The notes beneath the pieces are model-generated. The model saw nothing but the letters and a program-made list of their open reading frames with translations, did no database searches and was not told the origin of the DNA. From the NCBI GenBank assembly GCA_046537875.1, contig JBKHJZ010000069.1:1-15439 (forward strand): a stretch of 15,439 nt of DNA, written 5' to 3'. The DNA is from JBKHJZ01 sp046537875 (lineage in GTDB: Bacteria; Actinomycetota; Acidimicrobiia; Acidimicrobiales; VFJN01). The stretch's first letter is position 1. Each line of letters starts with the position of its first letter. A program made the translations under genes and the position numbers. Shown in pieces: positions 1 to 5,766 of this stretch.

Positions 1-1
1 C

Positions 2-490
2 CACCGGGACGCAGACGGCGACGGCGCGCGCAGCACCCCGGGCCACGCCACGGTGGTCCGCGTGGTCGACGGCGACACGCTCGTGGTGGAGATCGACGGC
101 CACGAGGAGCATGTCCGCCTCATCGGCATCGACACACCCGAGTCCGTCGCCCACGACCGGCCCATCGAGTGCTTCGGCGCCGAGGCATCCGCTCATCTCG
201 CCGAGCTGGTGCCGCCCGGCACCCCCGTCCGCCTCGAGCGAGACATCGAGCCCCGCGACCGCTACGACCGGTTGCTCGCGTACGTCCACCGCGCCGGCGA
301 CGACGTGTTCGTCAACCGCGCGCAGGTGGCGGCGGGCTTCGCCGAGGCCAGCGAGTATCCGCCCAACACCGCCTACGCTCCCGGCCTGGCACGGGACGAG
401 CGCCACGCCCGCGCCGCGGGCAGCGGCCTGTGGTCCGCCTGCGGACGCGCCGACGTACCGATCGGTCCGCCGCCGGGCGAAGGCCCCTGA
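2..490 (+). CDS. Thermonuclease (SNase-like) family nuclease, 5' end outside window
   Basis: This is a staphylococcal-nuclease-fold phosphodiesterase, expected to cut DNA or RNA with Ca2+. The reading frame is open to the left edge of the window, so the true start (and probably a signal peptide or lipoprotein leader) lies upstream. A GTG at 53 is the first in-window start candidate, but it falls right at the first SNase strand and is unlikely to be the real start. Counting from that GTG, VVDGDT (4-9) carries the first metal-binding Asp. VRLIGIDTPE (21-30) supplies the catalytic Arg, the second Asp and the Glu (R22, D27, E30). DRYDRLLAYV (69-78) holds the second catalytic Arg (R73). The last ~20 residues are a Pro/Gly-rich tail. 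All family catalytic residues are present, so it should be active. It ends 24 nt before the deacetylase gene, which seems to have its own promoter, so the two need not be co-regulated. Confidence 0.9.
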   Translation, partial: HRDADGDGARSTPGHATVVRVVDGDTLVVEIDGHEEHVRLIGIDTPESVAHDRPIECFGAEASAHLAELVPPGTPVRLERDIEPRDRYDRLLAYVHRAGDDVFVNRAQVAAGFAEASEYPPNTAYAPGLARDERHARAAGSGLWSACGRADVPIGPPPGEGP

Positions 491-501
491 CCGCCCGGCG
501 G

Positions 502-514
502 TAGCCTGCCGCCG
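502..514 (+). promoter_or_regulatory. Leaderless-type -10 element (TAGCCT) for the YdjC-family gene
   Basis: The hexamer TAGCCT (502-507) fits TANNNT and ends exactly 7 nt before the ATG at 515. That is the spacing expected if transcription starts at the A of the start codon. No Shine-Dalgarno sequence precedes this ATG, which fits a leaderless mRNA. No good TTGACA-like -35 is visible 16-18 nt upstream. The element sits in the loop of a perfect 6-bp inverted repeat (CGGCGG at 496-501, CCGCCG at 509-514). Confidence 0.6.
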
Positions 515-1348
515 ATGACCACGCTCGCCGAACGCCTGGGGTACGCGCCCGACGACCGGCTCGTGATCATCAACTGCGACGACCTCGGCTCGTGCCACGC
601 CGCCAACGTGGGCACGTACGAGGCGCTGCGCAACGGCATCGGCACCAGCGCATCGCTCATGGTGCCGTGCCCGTGGGCACGCGAGGCCGCCTCCCGCTAC
701 CGCGGTGAGGACATCGGCGTGCACCTCACGCTCAACGCCGAGCACGACCTCTACCGCTGGGGCCCGATCACCCATGCCCCGTCGCTGCTCGACGGCGACG
801 GCGGGTTCCCTCGCACGCGCCGCGACGTGTGGGACCATGCCGACCTCGACGAGGTGCGGCGCGAGCTGCGGGCCCAGGTCGAGCGGGCGATCCTGTGGGG
901 CTTCGACGTGAGCCATCTCGACAGCCACATGGACACCCTGCAGCTCAAGCCCGAGTTCTTCGACGTCTACCTCGACCTGGCCGTGGAGTTCGGGCTGCCC
1001 ATCCGGCTCGCGGATGCGGTGACCGAGCGGAGCACCGGCTTCCCGTTCCGCTCGATCGCCGCCGACGAGGGAGTGGTCTTCCCCGACCACTTCAGATACG
1101 TGCGCCGCGTGGGCAGCCGGCGCACCATCGAGCGCAGCATCGTCGACCTGGCACCCGGGATCACCGAGCTGCACGTCCGTCCGGCGGTCGACACCGCGGA
1201 GCTACGGGCGCTCACGCCCGACTGGGCGGCCCGGGTGGACGACCACGACCTCGTGGTCACCGACCGCAGCCTGGGTGCGTTGCTCGACCGGGCCGGGGCC
1301 CAGCTCGTCGGCTATCGCGAGCTGCGCGAGCTCCATCAGGCCGGCTGA
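515..1348 (+). CDS. YdjC/ChbG/HpnK-family carbohydrate deacetylase
   Basis: This 277-residue protein belongs to the YdjC-like family. These are metal-dependent deacetylases that remove N-acetyl groups from sugars, such as ChbG on chitobiose and HpnK on hopanoid-linked sugars. The family metal site is complete: the double Asp in INCDDLG (D22, D23), the His in GVHLTLNAE (H70), and the HxxxH in SHLDSHMDT (H134, H138). A late motif, ITELHVRP, matches the usual C-terminal active-site strand. Length is normal for the family (about 250-290). There is no signal peptide or membrane segment, so it acts in the cytoplasm. The ATG start is supported by the TANNNT element 7 nt upstream. Neighbours (a nuclease fragment and a convergent SCP-2 gene) give no hint of its sugar substrate, so neither chbG nor hpnK can be assigned. 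Confidence 0.9.
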   Translation: MTTLAERLGYAPDDRLVIINCDDLGSCHAANVGTYEALRNGIGTSASLMVPCPWAREAASRYRGEDIGVHLTLNAEHDLYRWGPITHAPSLLDGDGGFPRTRRDVWDHADLDEVRRELRAQVERAILWGFDVSHLDSHMDTLQLKPEFFDVYLDLAVEFGLPIRLADAVTERSTGFPFRSIAADEGVVFPDHFRYVRRVGSRRTIERSIVDLAPGITELHVRPAVDTAELRALTPDWAARVDDHDLVVTDRSLGALLDRAGAQLVGYRELRELHQAG

Positions 1349-1358
1349 GAGCGGAACC

Positions 1359-1387
1359 ACCGGGCGGCCGGAAGCCGGGCCACCGGT
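1359..1387. terminator. Possible bidirectional terminator hairpin between convergent genes
   Basis: In the 41-nt gap between two converging genes, GGCCGG (1366-1371) pairs with CCGGGCC (1375-1381) around an AAG loop with one bulged G. ACCGG (1359-1363) can pair with CCGGT (1383-1387) to lengthen the stem. There is no T-run on either strand. Position favours a terminator, but in DNA this GC-rich such pairing is common by chance. Confidence 0.35.
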
Positions 1388-1389
1388 GC

Positions 1390-1779
1390 TCAGAGCTCCG
1401 TCTCGGCGGCGACCCGGTGGAGGATCTCCGCCGCCTCGGCGCCGTGCGCCAGCGGCAGCACCGCGAACAGCTGCGACATGTCGCCCGTGGCCTTGATGCG
1501 GCCCTGCATGAACGCGGCGCCCGGGTCGAGCTCACCCCGGGCGACGGCCACGGCCACGTCATAGCTCCCGGTCAAGGTCAGGGGCGGATCGTCCGGGTCG
1601 GGACCCGGCTCGGCCACCACCAGCCGCCCGTCGTCCACCACCAGGTGGAAGGTCACGTCACCGTCGGGTGCCCCGCTCACGGTGCACTGCACCCGGGCGC
1701 TGGCGCCGGGGCGCTCGGGCGCATCCGCGCCCACCGATCGCAGCAGGTCGAACCACTCGTGGCTCAGGAACCTGACCAT
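1390..1779 (-). CDS. SCP-2 sterol-transfer domain protein
   Basis: This 129-residue soluble protein is essentially one SCP-2 domain, a fold that binds lipids or hydrophobic ligands in a tunnel. Visible hallmarks are the central strands FHLVVDDGRLVV and the segment PPLTLTGSYDVAVAVARGELDPG. The typical C-terminal signature follows in FMQGRIKATGDMSQLFAVLP, where the 'G.lk..Gd......l' pattern is clear. Length (~100-130) is usual for stand-alone bacterial members. The ATG at 1779 is supported by GGGAG 7 nt upstream (minus strand, 1787-1791). It lies 128 nt downstream of mca on the same strand, but a 9-bp hairpin separates them, so co-transcription is uncertain. Ligand and pathway cannot be read from the sequence. 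In actinobacteria such proteins often go with lipid metabolism or with mycothiol-dependent (DinB/MDMPI) enzymes; that is family knowledge only. Confidence 0.85.
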   Translation of the reverse strand: MVRFLSHEWFDLLRSVGADAPERPGASARVQCTVSGAPDGDVTFHLVVDDGRLVVAEPGPDPDDPPLTLTGSYDVAVAVARGELDPGAAFMQGRIKATGDMSQLFAVLPLAHGAEAAEILHRVAAETEL

Positions 1780-1848
1780 CCGCGCGCTCCCGCTCCGCTG
1801 TGGCGCCCGGCCCGCCGATGAACGACCGGCGTGGGTGACCTCCCGGCT

Positions 1849-1877
1849 CGGGGCCGGAGGGCCGCGGGCCGGCCCCG
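1849..1877 (-). terminator. 9-bp hairpin downstream of mca, possible terminator
   Basis: CGGGGCCGG (1849-1857) and CCGGCCCCG (1869-1877) form a perfect 9-bp stem with an 11-nt loop. It begins 31 nt after the mca stop codon on the minus strand. No U-tract follows, so it would be a U-less terminator or a processing or stability element. It is also upstream of the SCP-2 gene, in the only sizeable gap here (1780-1907). That gap also holds a TTGACA on the minus strand (1883-1888) with no matching -10. Confidence 0.45.
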
Positions 1878-1907
1878 CTCGCTGTCAACGGTGGACGTCA
1901 CGGCCTC

Positions 1908-2792
1908 TCACGTGGGCTGGTCGGCGGTCTCGGCGGCCACGCCGGCGAACAGGTCGACCTCGGGTGCTTCGATCTCGCCGACCAGGCTGCGGGCCAGGAT
2001 GTACTCGTCGTACGGGTGGATGGTCAGCTGCTCATCCCGGGGCAGGCCGAACCAGAACGGCGACGAGGGGTCGACCTGCGTCTCGTGGGCGAGCAGCGCG
2101 TCGAGCCGGACGTGGGAGAACCCGGTGATGTCGATCGCTGTCGTGATGCGATGGTCCTGCGACGGCCGTTCGAACCACTCGGGCGTGAACGGCGATTCGA
2201 GGCCCAGCTCCTCGAAGCGCCGGTGCATCAGCTCCAGGCGGCGACGCGACCACACGCTGTAGTAGAGCTTCAGCGGCTGCCACGGCTCCCCCGCCTCGGG
2301 GTAGGCGTCGGGGTCGCCGGCCCGCTCGAACGCCGGCACGGTGATGTCGTGGACCCGGAGGTGGTCGGGGTGCGGGTAGCCGCTCTGGTCGTCGCTGTAG
2401 GTGATGATCACCTGGGGGCGCTCGCGCCGGATGACGGCCACCAGCCTGCCCACCGCCTCGTCGGGGTCGACGTTGGCGAACGCCTCGGGGTGGCCGTTGG
2501 TCGGCGTGTCCGGCATGCCGGAGTCGCGGAAGCCCAGCAGGACCACCTCGTCGTAGCCGATGATCTCGGCCGCCCGGGCCAGCTCGCGGCGCCGCACGGC
2601 GGGCAGGTCGGCCCGTACGTCCGGCCGGTCCATCGCCGGGTTCAGGATGTCGCCCGCTTCGCCGCCCGTGCAGGTGACGAGCACGGTGCGCACGCCCTCG
2701 GCCCGGTAGCGCGCGATGGTGCCGGCCCCCTTCGACGCCTCGTCGTCGGGATGCGCGTGGACGGACAGCAGGCGGAGATGCTGATCGGCCAT
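1908..2792 (-). CDS. mca: Mycothiol S-conjugate amidase
   Basis: This 294-residue, zinc-dependent LmbE-fold amidase splits mycothiol S-conjugates into a mercapturic acid and GlcN-Ins, so toxins and antibiotics can be exported. The zinc site is seen in HAHPDDEASKG (H14, D16, D17) and YPHPDH (H141, H144; H144 as third ligand). The Lys in HPDDEASKG follows Mca rather than the HPDDESLSNG form of the related deacetylase MshB. Long stretches recall Mycobacterium Mca: TGGEAGDILNPAMDRPDV, GEPWQPLKLYY, and the end LARSLVGEI..PEVDLFAGV. Length matches the family (~288). An ATG at 2843 would add 17 unconserved, Cys-rich residues and overlap the promoters of the divergent gene. The ATG at 2792 fits the conserved N-terminus and has a TANNNT element 8 nt upstream. 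Its presence implies that the host makes mycothiol. Confidence 0.93.
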   Translation of the reverse strand: MADQHLRLLSVHAHPDDEASKGAGTIARYRAEGVRTVLVTCTGGEAGDILNPAMDRPDVRADLPAVRRRELARAAEIIGYDEVVLLGFRDSGMPDTPTNGHPEAFANVDPDEAVGRLVAVIRRERPQVIITYSDDQSGYPHPDHLRVHDITVPAFERAGDPDAYPEAGEPWQPLKLYYSVWSRRRLELMHRRFEELGLESPFTPEWFERPSQDHRITTAIDITGFSHVRLDALLAHETQVDPSSPFWFGLPRDEQLTIHPYDEYILARSLVGEIEAPEVDLFAGVAAETADQPT

Positions 2793-2800
2793 CGCCCGAC

Positions 2801-2829
2801 ACGCTACCGGGCAGAGCGCACCGTGTCGG
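2801..2829 (-). promoter_or_regulatory. Leaderless-type promoter of mca
   Basis: On the minus strand, TAGCGT (2801-2806) lies 8 nt before the mca ATG. A partial -35, CCGACA (2824-2829, four of six matches to TTGACA), sits 17 nt upstream of it. No Shine-Dalgarno precedes the ATG. The layout predicts a leaderless mca mRNA. The promoter interleaves with that of the divergent nfeD-slipin operon. Confidence 0.6.
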
Positions 2830-2838
2830 TGGCCGCAG

Positions 2839-2844
2839 TACATT
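2839..2844 (+). promoter_or_regulatory. Candidate -10 (TACATT) for the nfeD-slipin operon
   Basis: TACATT matches TANNNT and would place the transcript start near 2851-2852, right at the first base of the leader hairpin (2851-2871). No convincing -35 is found at 16-18 nt spacing. It overlaps the promoter zone of the divergent mca gene. Confidence 0.4.
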
Positions 2845-2850
2845 CGGAGC

Positions 2851-2885
2851 GTGCGGAGAACGGCTCCGCACGAGCGGAGAAGGAG
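2851..2885 (+). promoter_or_regulatory. Switch-like leader: two mutually exclusive hairpins over the nfeD ribosome binding site
   Basis: GTGCGGAG (2851-2858) pairs perfectly with CTCCGCAC (2864-2871), loop AACGG. The same strand CTCCGC (2864-2869) can instead pair perfectly with GCGGAG (2874-2879), loop ACGA. This second stem covers the GGAG (2876-2879) placed 8 nt before the ATG at 2888, the best-spaced Shine-Dalgarno. A second AAGGAG (2880-2885) lies only 2 nt from the ATG. The first hairpin (8 bp) would free the ribosome binding site and the second (6 bp) would block it. No known riboswitch class is recognised. Confidence 0.5.
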
Positions 2886-2887
2886 CG

Positions 2888-3370
2888 ATGGACGACCCGG
2901 ATACCTGGCGGTGGGTATGGCTCGTGGCCGCCGCGGTCTTCGCGATCGGCGAGATGCTCACGCCCGGGGCCCTGGTCATGCTGCCGTTCGCCGTCGGTGC
3001 CCTGGTGGCGGCGCTGCTCGGGGTCCTCGACACGGCGCTGTGGGTCCAGTGGGTGGCGTTCGTGGTGGTGTCGACCGTCACGCTCGCGGCGCTGCGGCCC
3101 CTCGCCCACCGGCTCGATCGCCGCACCAGCGACGACGGCGTGGGCGCCCGCCGCCTGCTCGGGCAGGCGGCCACCGTGCTCCACGAGATCCCGGGCGGAG
3201 GCGAGCTGGGCCTGGTCCGCGTCAACCGCGAGGAGTGGCGCGCCGAGTCCACCGACGGCGAGCCCATCTCCGAGGGCAGCGCGGTCCGGGTCGCCGACGT
3301 GCGGGGCACCCGCGTGGTGGTCGCCGAGCTCGACACCATGCCGCCGACCACCTCGGACCCCCAACGATGA
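2888..3370 (+). CDS. NfeD-family membrane protein (short form)
   Basis: This 160-residue protein has an N-terminal membrane part and a C-terminal OB-fold, as in the short (protease-less) NfeD family. Hydrophobic stretches lie at about residues 9-26, 30-48 and 52-72, with the typical motifs AIGEMLTPGALVMLPFAVGA and VGALVAALLG. The soluble part (about 90-150) begins at LLGQAATV, runs through GLVRVNREEWRAES and ends at AVRVADVRGTRVVVAEL. That pattern is the NfeD OB domain ('G..G.v.v.....w.A....i..g..V.V..v.g..l.V'). It is followed 54 nt later by a slipin gene, the classic partner: NfeD-slipin pairs are thought to help membrane-protein quality control or microdomain organisation. Translation probably uses GGAG at 2876-2879, inside the switch-like leader. 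Confidence 0.9.
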   Translation: MDDPDTWRWVWLVAAAVFAIGEMLTPGALVMLPFAVGALVAALLGVLDTALWVQWVAFVVVSTVTLAALRPLAHRLDRRTSDDGVGARRLLGQAATVLHEIPGGGELGLVRVNREEWRAESTDGEPISEGSAVRVADVRGTRVVVAELDTMPPTTSDPQR

Positions 3371-3424
3371 GCGCTCGGCGCCCCCGATCGGCCCACTGAG
3401 TCCACCCAGCAAGGAGACACCCTC

Positions 3425-4465
3425 GTGACTGGCACCGCCATCCTCATGGCGATCCTGGCGATCATCCTGTTCGTCTACGTGGTGAAGGGGGTCCGGCTCG
3501 TCCGGCCCTACCAGCGTGGCATCGTCGAGCAGCTCGGGAAGTACAAGGAGACCGTCGACCCCGGCCTCCGGGTGATCATGCCCTTCGTGCAGCGCATGGA
3601 GCTGGTCGACATGCGCGAGCAGGTGGTCGACGTGCCACCGCAGGAGGTGATCACCTCCGACAACGTGGTGGTGTCGGTCGACGCCGTCGTCTACTTCGAG
3701 CCCACCGACCCGCAGCGCCTGGTCTACAACGTGGCGAACTTCATGATGGCCGTGACCAAGCTGGCGCAGACCAACCTCCGCAACGTGGTCGGCGACATGC
3801 AGCTCGACGAGGCGCTGACCTCACGCGACAAGATCAACACCGAGCTGCGGCTGATCCTCGACGACGCCACCGACAAGTGGGGCGTGCGCGTGGTCCGGGT
3901 CGAGATCCAGCGCATCGACCCGCCGCCCGACGTCATGCACTCGATGCACGAGCAGATGAAGGCCGAGCGGACCCGGCGCGCCACCGTCACGCAGGCCGAG
4001 GGCGAGCGCGAGGCGGCGATCACCCGGGCCGAGGGCGAGCGCCAGGCCGTCGTGCTCCGGGCGGAAGGCGACCGCCAGGAGCAGATCCTGCGTGCGCAGG
4101 GCGAAGCCGAGGCCATCCAGCAGGTGGCCGAGGCCGAGCGCTTCCGTCAGGAGACCGTGGCCCGCGGCGAGGCGCAGGCCATCACGTCGGTCTACGGCGC
4201 CATCCACGAGGGTGCGCCCGACACGCCGCTGCTCACGATCAAGTACCTCGAGGCGCTGCGCGCCATGGCCGACGGCCGGTCCACCAAGATCGTGGTCCCC
4301 ACCGAGCTGGCCGGGCTGGCCGGTGGCCTCACCGCCATGGCGGCGCTGCTGGGCGAGCCCGGCGACGGCAGCGGCGACGGACGATCGACCGCAGGTCACC
4401 CGGAGGCGGCGACGGTGGCACAGCGGGGATCCGCAGGTCCGCCGCCGCCACCTCCGCCCGCCTGA
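3425..4465 (+). CDS. Slipin/stomatin-like SPFH (Band 7) protein
   Basis: This is a 346-residue membrane-anchored SPFH protein that forms oligomers at the inner membrane. One N-terminal membrane segment (about 3-22) precedes the SPFH domain (about 25-190). Conserved motifs include GIVEQLGKYKETVDPGLR, MREQVVDVPPQEVITSDNVV, TNLRNVVGDMQLDEALTSRD and WGVRVVRVEIQRIDPP. A long charged coiled coil (about 175-255) follows, with near-repeats of RAEGERQ, as in stomatins. The family tail motif TPLLTIKYLEALRAMADG comes next. The last ~40 residues are a Gly/Ser-rich linker ending in seven prolines, which is unusual. The GTG start is chosen because AAGGAG (3411-3416) lies 8 nt upstream. It forms an operon with the preceding nfeD-like gene. 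Its stop is separated by one base from the stop of the convergent PhoU/TrkA_C gene. Confidence 0.92.
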   Translation: MTGTAILMAILAIILFVYVVKGVRLVRPYQRGIVEQLGKYKETVDPGLRVIMPFVQRMELVDMREQVVDVPPQEVITSDNVVVSVDAVVYFEPTDPQRLVYNVANFMMAVTKLAQTNLRNVVGDMQLDEALTSRDKINTELRLILDDATDKWGVRVVRVEIQRIDPPPDVMHSMHEQMKAERTRRATVTQAEGEREAAITRAEGERQAVVLRAEGDRQEQILRAQGEAEAIQQVAEAERFRQETVARGEAQAITSVYGAIHEGAPDTPLLTIKYLEALRAMADGRSTKIVVPTELAGLAGGLTAMAALLGEPGDGSGDGRSTAGHPEAATVAQRGSAGPPPPPPPA

Positions 4466-4466
4466 C

Positions 4467-5705
4467 TCACGGGCTCACGGACTCGGTCAGCGGTTCGAGG
4501 TGATCGACGCCGGTGTCCTCGTCCTCCTCGAGCCGCCAGCCGAGGCGCTCCGCGAGCAGGCCATGCCCCTCGTCCGGGCCGCTGGCGATGATCACGTCGC
4601 CGGCCCGCAGCTCGACGTGGCCGCGGGGCCGGTACAGGTAGCGGCCGCCCCGCTCCACGGCGAGGACGTGAAACCCGGGGTCGACCTCGAGCTGCAGCGC
4701 ACCCAGCGACACGCCGTCGGCCGGTGAGCCCTCGCCGACCGGCACCCGCACCACGACCTCGTCGCTCTCCCCCAGCGCGATCTGCAGGATCGGGTGGACC
4801 TCCTCGCGCTTCTCGATCAGCCAGACCATCTGCTGCGCAGAGTCGCCCAGATCCTCGGCCGCCTGCGAGAGCCGGAGCAGCCCCCGGAGCGGTGCCGGAT
4901 CGATGTCCCCCGAGCCGGCGCGGAGCACCCACAGCTCGAGGCGGTCCTTCATCTCGTCGAGGCGATCCTCGAGATGGCGCACCTCGGCGGCCAGGCCGAG
5001 GTCGCGCAGCACCAGCGCCGAGTAGGCCAGGCCCACGGCCGCCTCCGACACGTTCTTCATCTCCACGAGCACGTCGATGGCCCGGTCGAGGTCGGTCAGG
5101 GTTCCGTCCTCCGGCGGTGTCGGCGGCTCCCACTGCGGTGCTGCGGCCAGCTCGCGCAGGCGGGCGATGCCGGCCGGCGAACCCCGGAGGAACAGCACGT
5201 CGCCCGGCAGGAGGATCTCCTCGCCCTCGACGTCGGTGATCCACTCGCGACCGCGCCGGATGGCCACGATGCGCATGCCGGTCTGCACGGGCAACTCCAG
5301 GTCGGCCAGCGGACGCCGTGCCAGATGTGAGCCGTCGCGGACCCGCACCCGGTGCGACACCTCCTCGGCGTTCGACAGGTCGGCGACCAGCTCGCGGGGG
5401 ATGCCCAGGCGGTGGGTGACGATGCGGGCGATGTCGACGGCGGCGTTGGCGATCCGCTCGATGGCCGAGATCACCTGGAGCACGGATGCCATCGCGTCGG
5501 CCTCCCGGGGGTGCCTCGCGGCCATGACGCAGACCGAGCGCATGTCGTGCACCAGCGCATCCATGCGCTCCTCGAGCTCGTCCACCTCCTCGGCCATGTC
5601 CGGATCGCCGAAGTAGAGCGCGGCGTACGCAAGATCGACCATCAGCTCGGAGAGGTCCTTGACCTCCGCGAGCATGGCCCGGAGGTTGCGGGGTCTGTCA
5701 TCCAT
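4467..5705 (-). CDS. Tandem PhoU-TrkA_C protein, likely regulator of the adjacent cation transporter
   Basis: This soluble protein of 412 residues (from ATG 5705) is an internal duplication. PhoU-like helical domain 1 is at ~11-105, RCK C-terminal (TrkA_C) domain 1 at ~118-190, PhoU-like domain 2 at ~203-305 and TrkA_C domain 2 at ~316-390. The repeat is plain to see: VKDLSELMVDLAYAALYF matches MKNVSEAAVGLAYSALVL, and both TrkA_C units end in a 'L.pGDv....G' motif (LLPGDVLFLRGSP, LRAGDVIIASGPD). TrkA_C domains bind ligands in K+ and other cation transport systems. The combination is known next to MgtE/SLC41-type permeases, as here (61 nt downstream of the transporter, same strand). I infer that it gates or senses for that transporter. 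GTG 5735 and ATG 5720 are alternative starts; 5705 has a weak GGGGAT 7 nt upstream. Confidence 0.85.
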   Translation of the reverse strand: MDDRPRNLRAMLAEVKDLSELMVDLAYAALYFGDPDMAEEVDELEERMDALVHDMRSVCVMAARHPREADAMASVLQVISAIERIANAAVDIARIVTHRLGIPRELVADLSNAEEVSHRVRVRDGSHLARRPLADLELPVQTGMRIVAIRRGREWITDVEGEEILLPGDVLFLRGSPAGIARLRELAAAPQWEPPTPPEDGTLTDLDRAIDVLVEMKNVSEAAVGLAYSALVLRDLGLAAEVRHLEDRLDEMKDRLELWVLRAGSGDIDPAPLRGLLRLSQAAEDLGDSAQQMVWLIEKREEVHPILQIALGESDEVVVRVPVGEGSPADGVSLGALQLEVDPGFHVLAVERGGRYLYRPRGHVELRAGDVIIASGPDEGHGLLAERLGWRLEEDEDTGVDHLEPLTESVSP

Positions 5706-5722
5706 CGTGGTGATCCCCATCC

Positions 5723-5728
5723 ACGATA
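5723..5728 (-). promoter_or_regulatory. Possible internal -10 (TATCGT) before the PhoU-TrkA_C gene
   Basis: TATCGT on the minus strand fits TANNNT and lies 17 nt before the ATG at 5705. It could start a transcript with a very short leader that includes GGGGAT. No -35 was found. The gene may simply be read through from the transporter gene. Confidence 0.25.
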
Positions 5729-5766
5729 GACGCACCGGCGCCGAGCCACCCGGGTGTTGCCGGGGG

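Noticed and set aside
1860..1888. Perfect TTGACA (minus strand, 1883-1888) as a promoter for the SCP-2 gene
   Set aside because: No TANNNT-like -10 exists at 16-18 nt; the spacing region is entirely GC and forms the hairpin after mca.
2793..2843. Extended N-terminus of Mca from ATG 2843
   Set aside because: The extra 17 residues do not match the Mca family, and the start would lie inside the divergent promoter region. ATG 2792 has a leaderless-type -10 at proper spacing.
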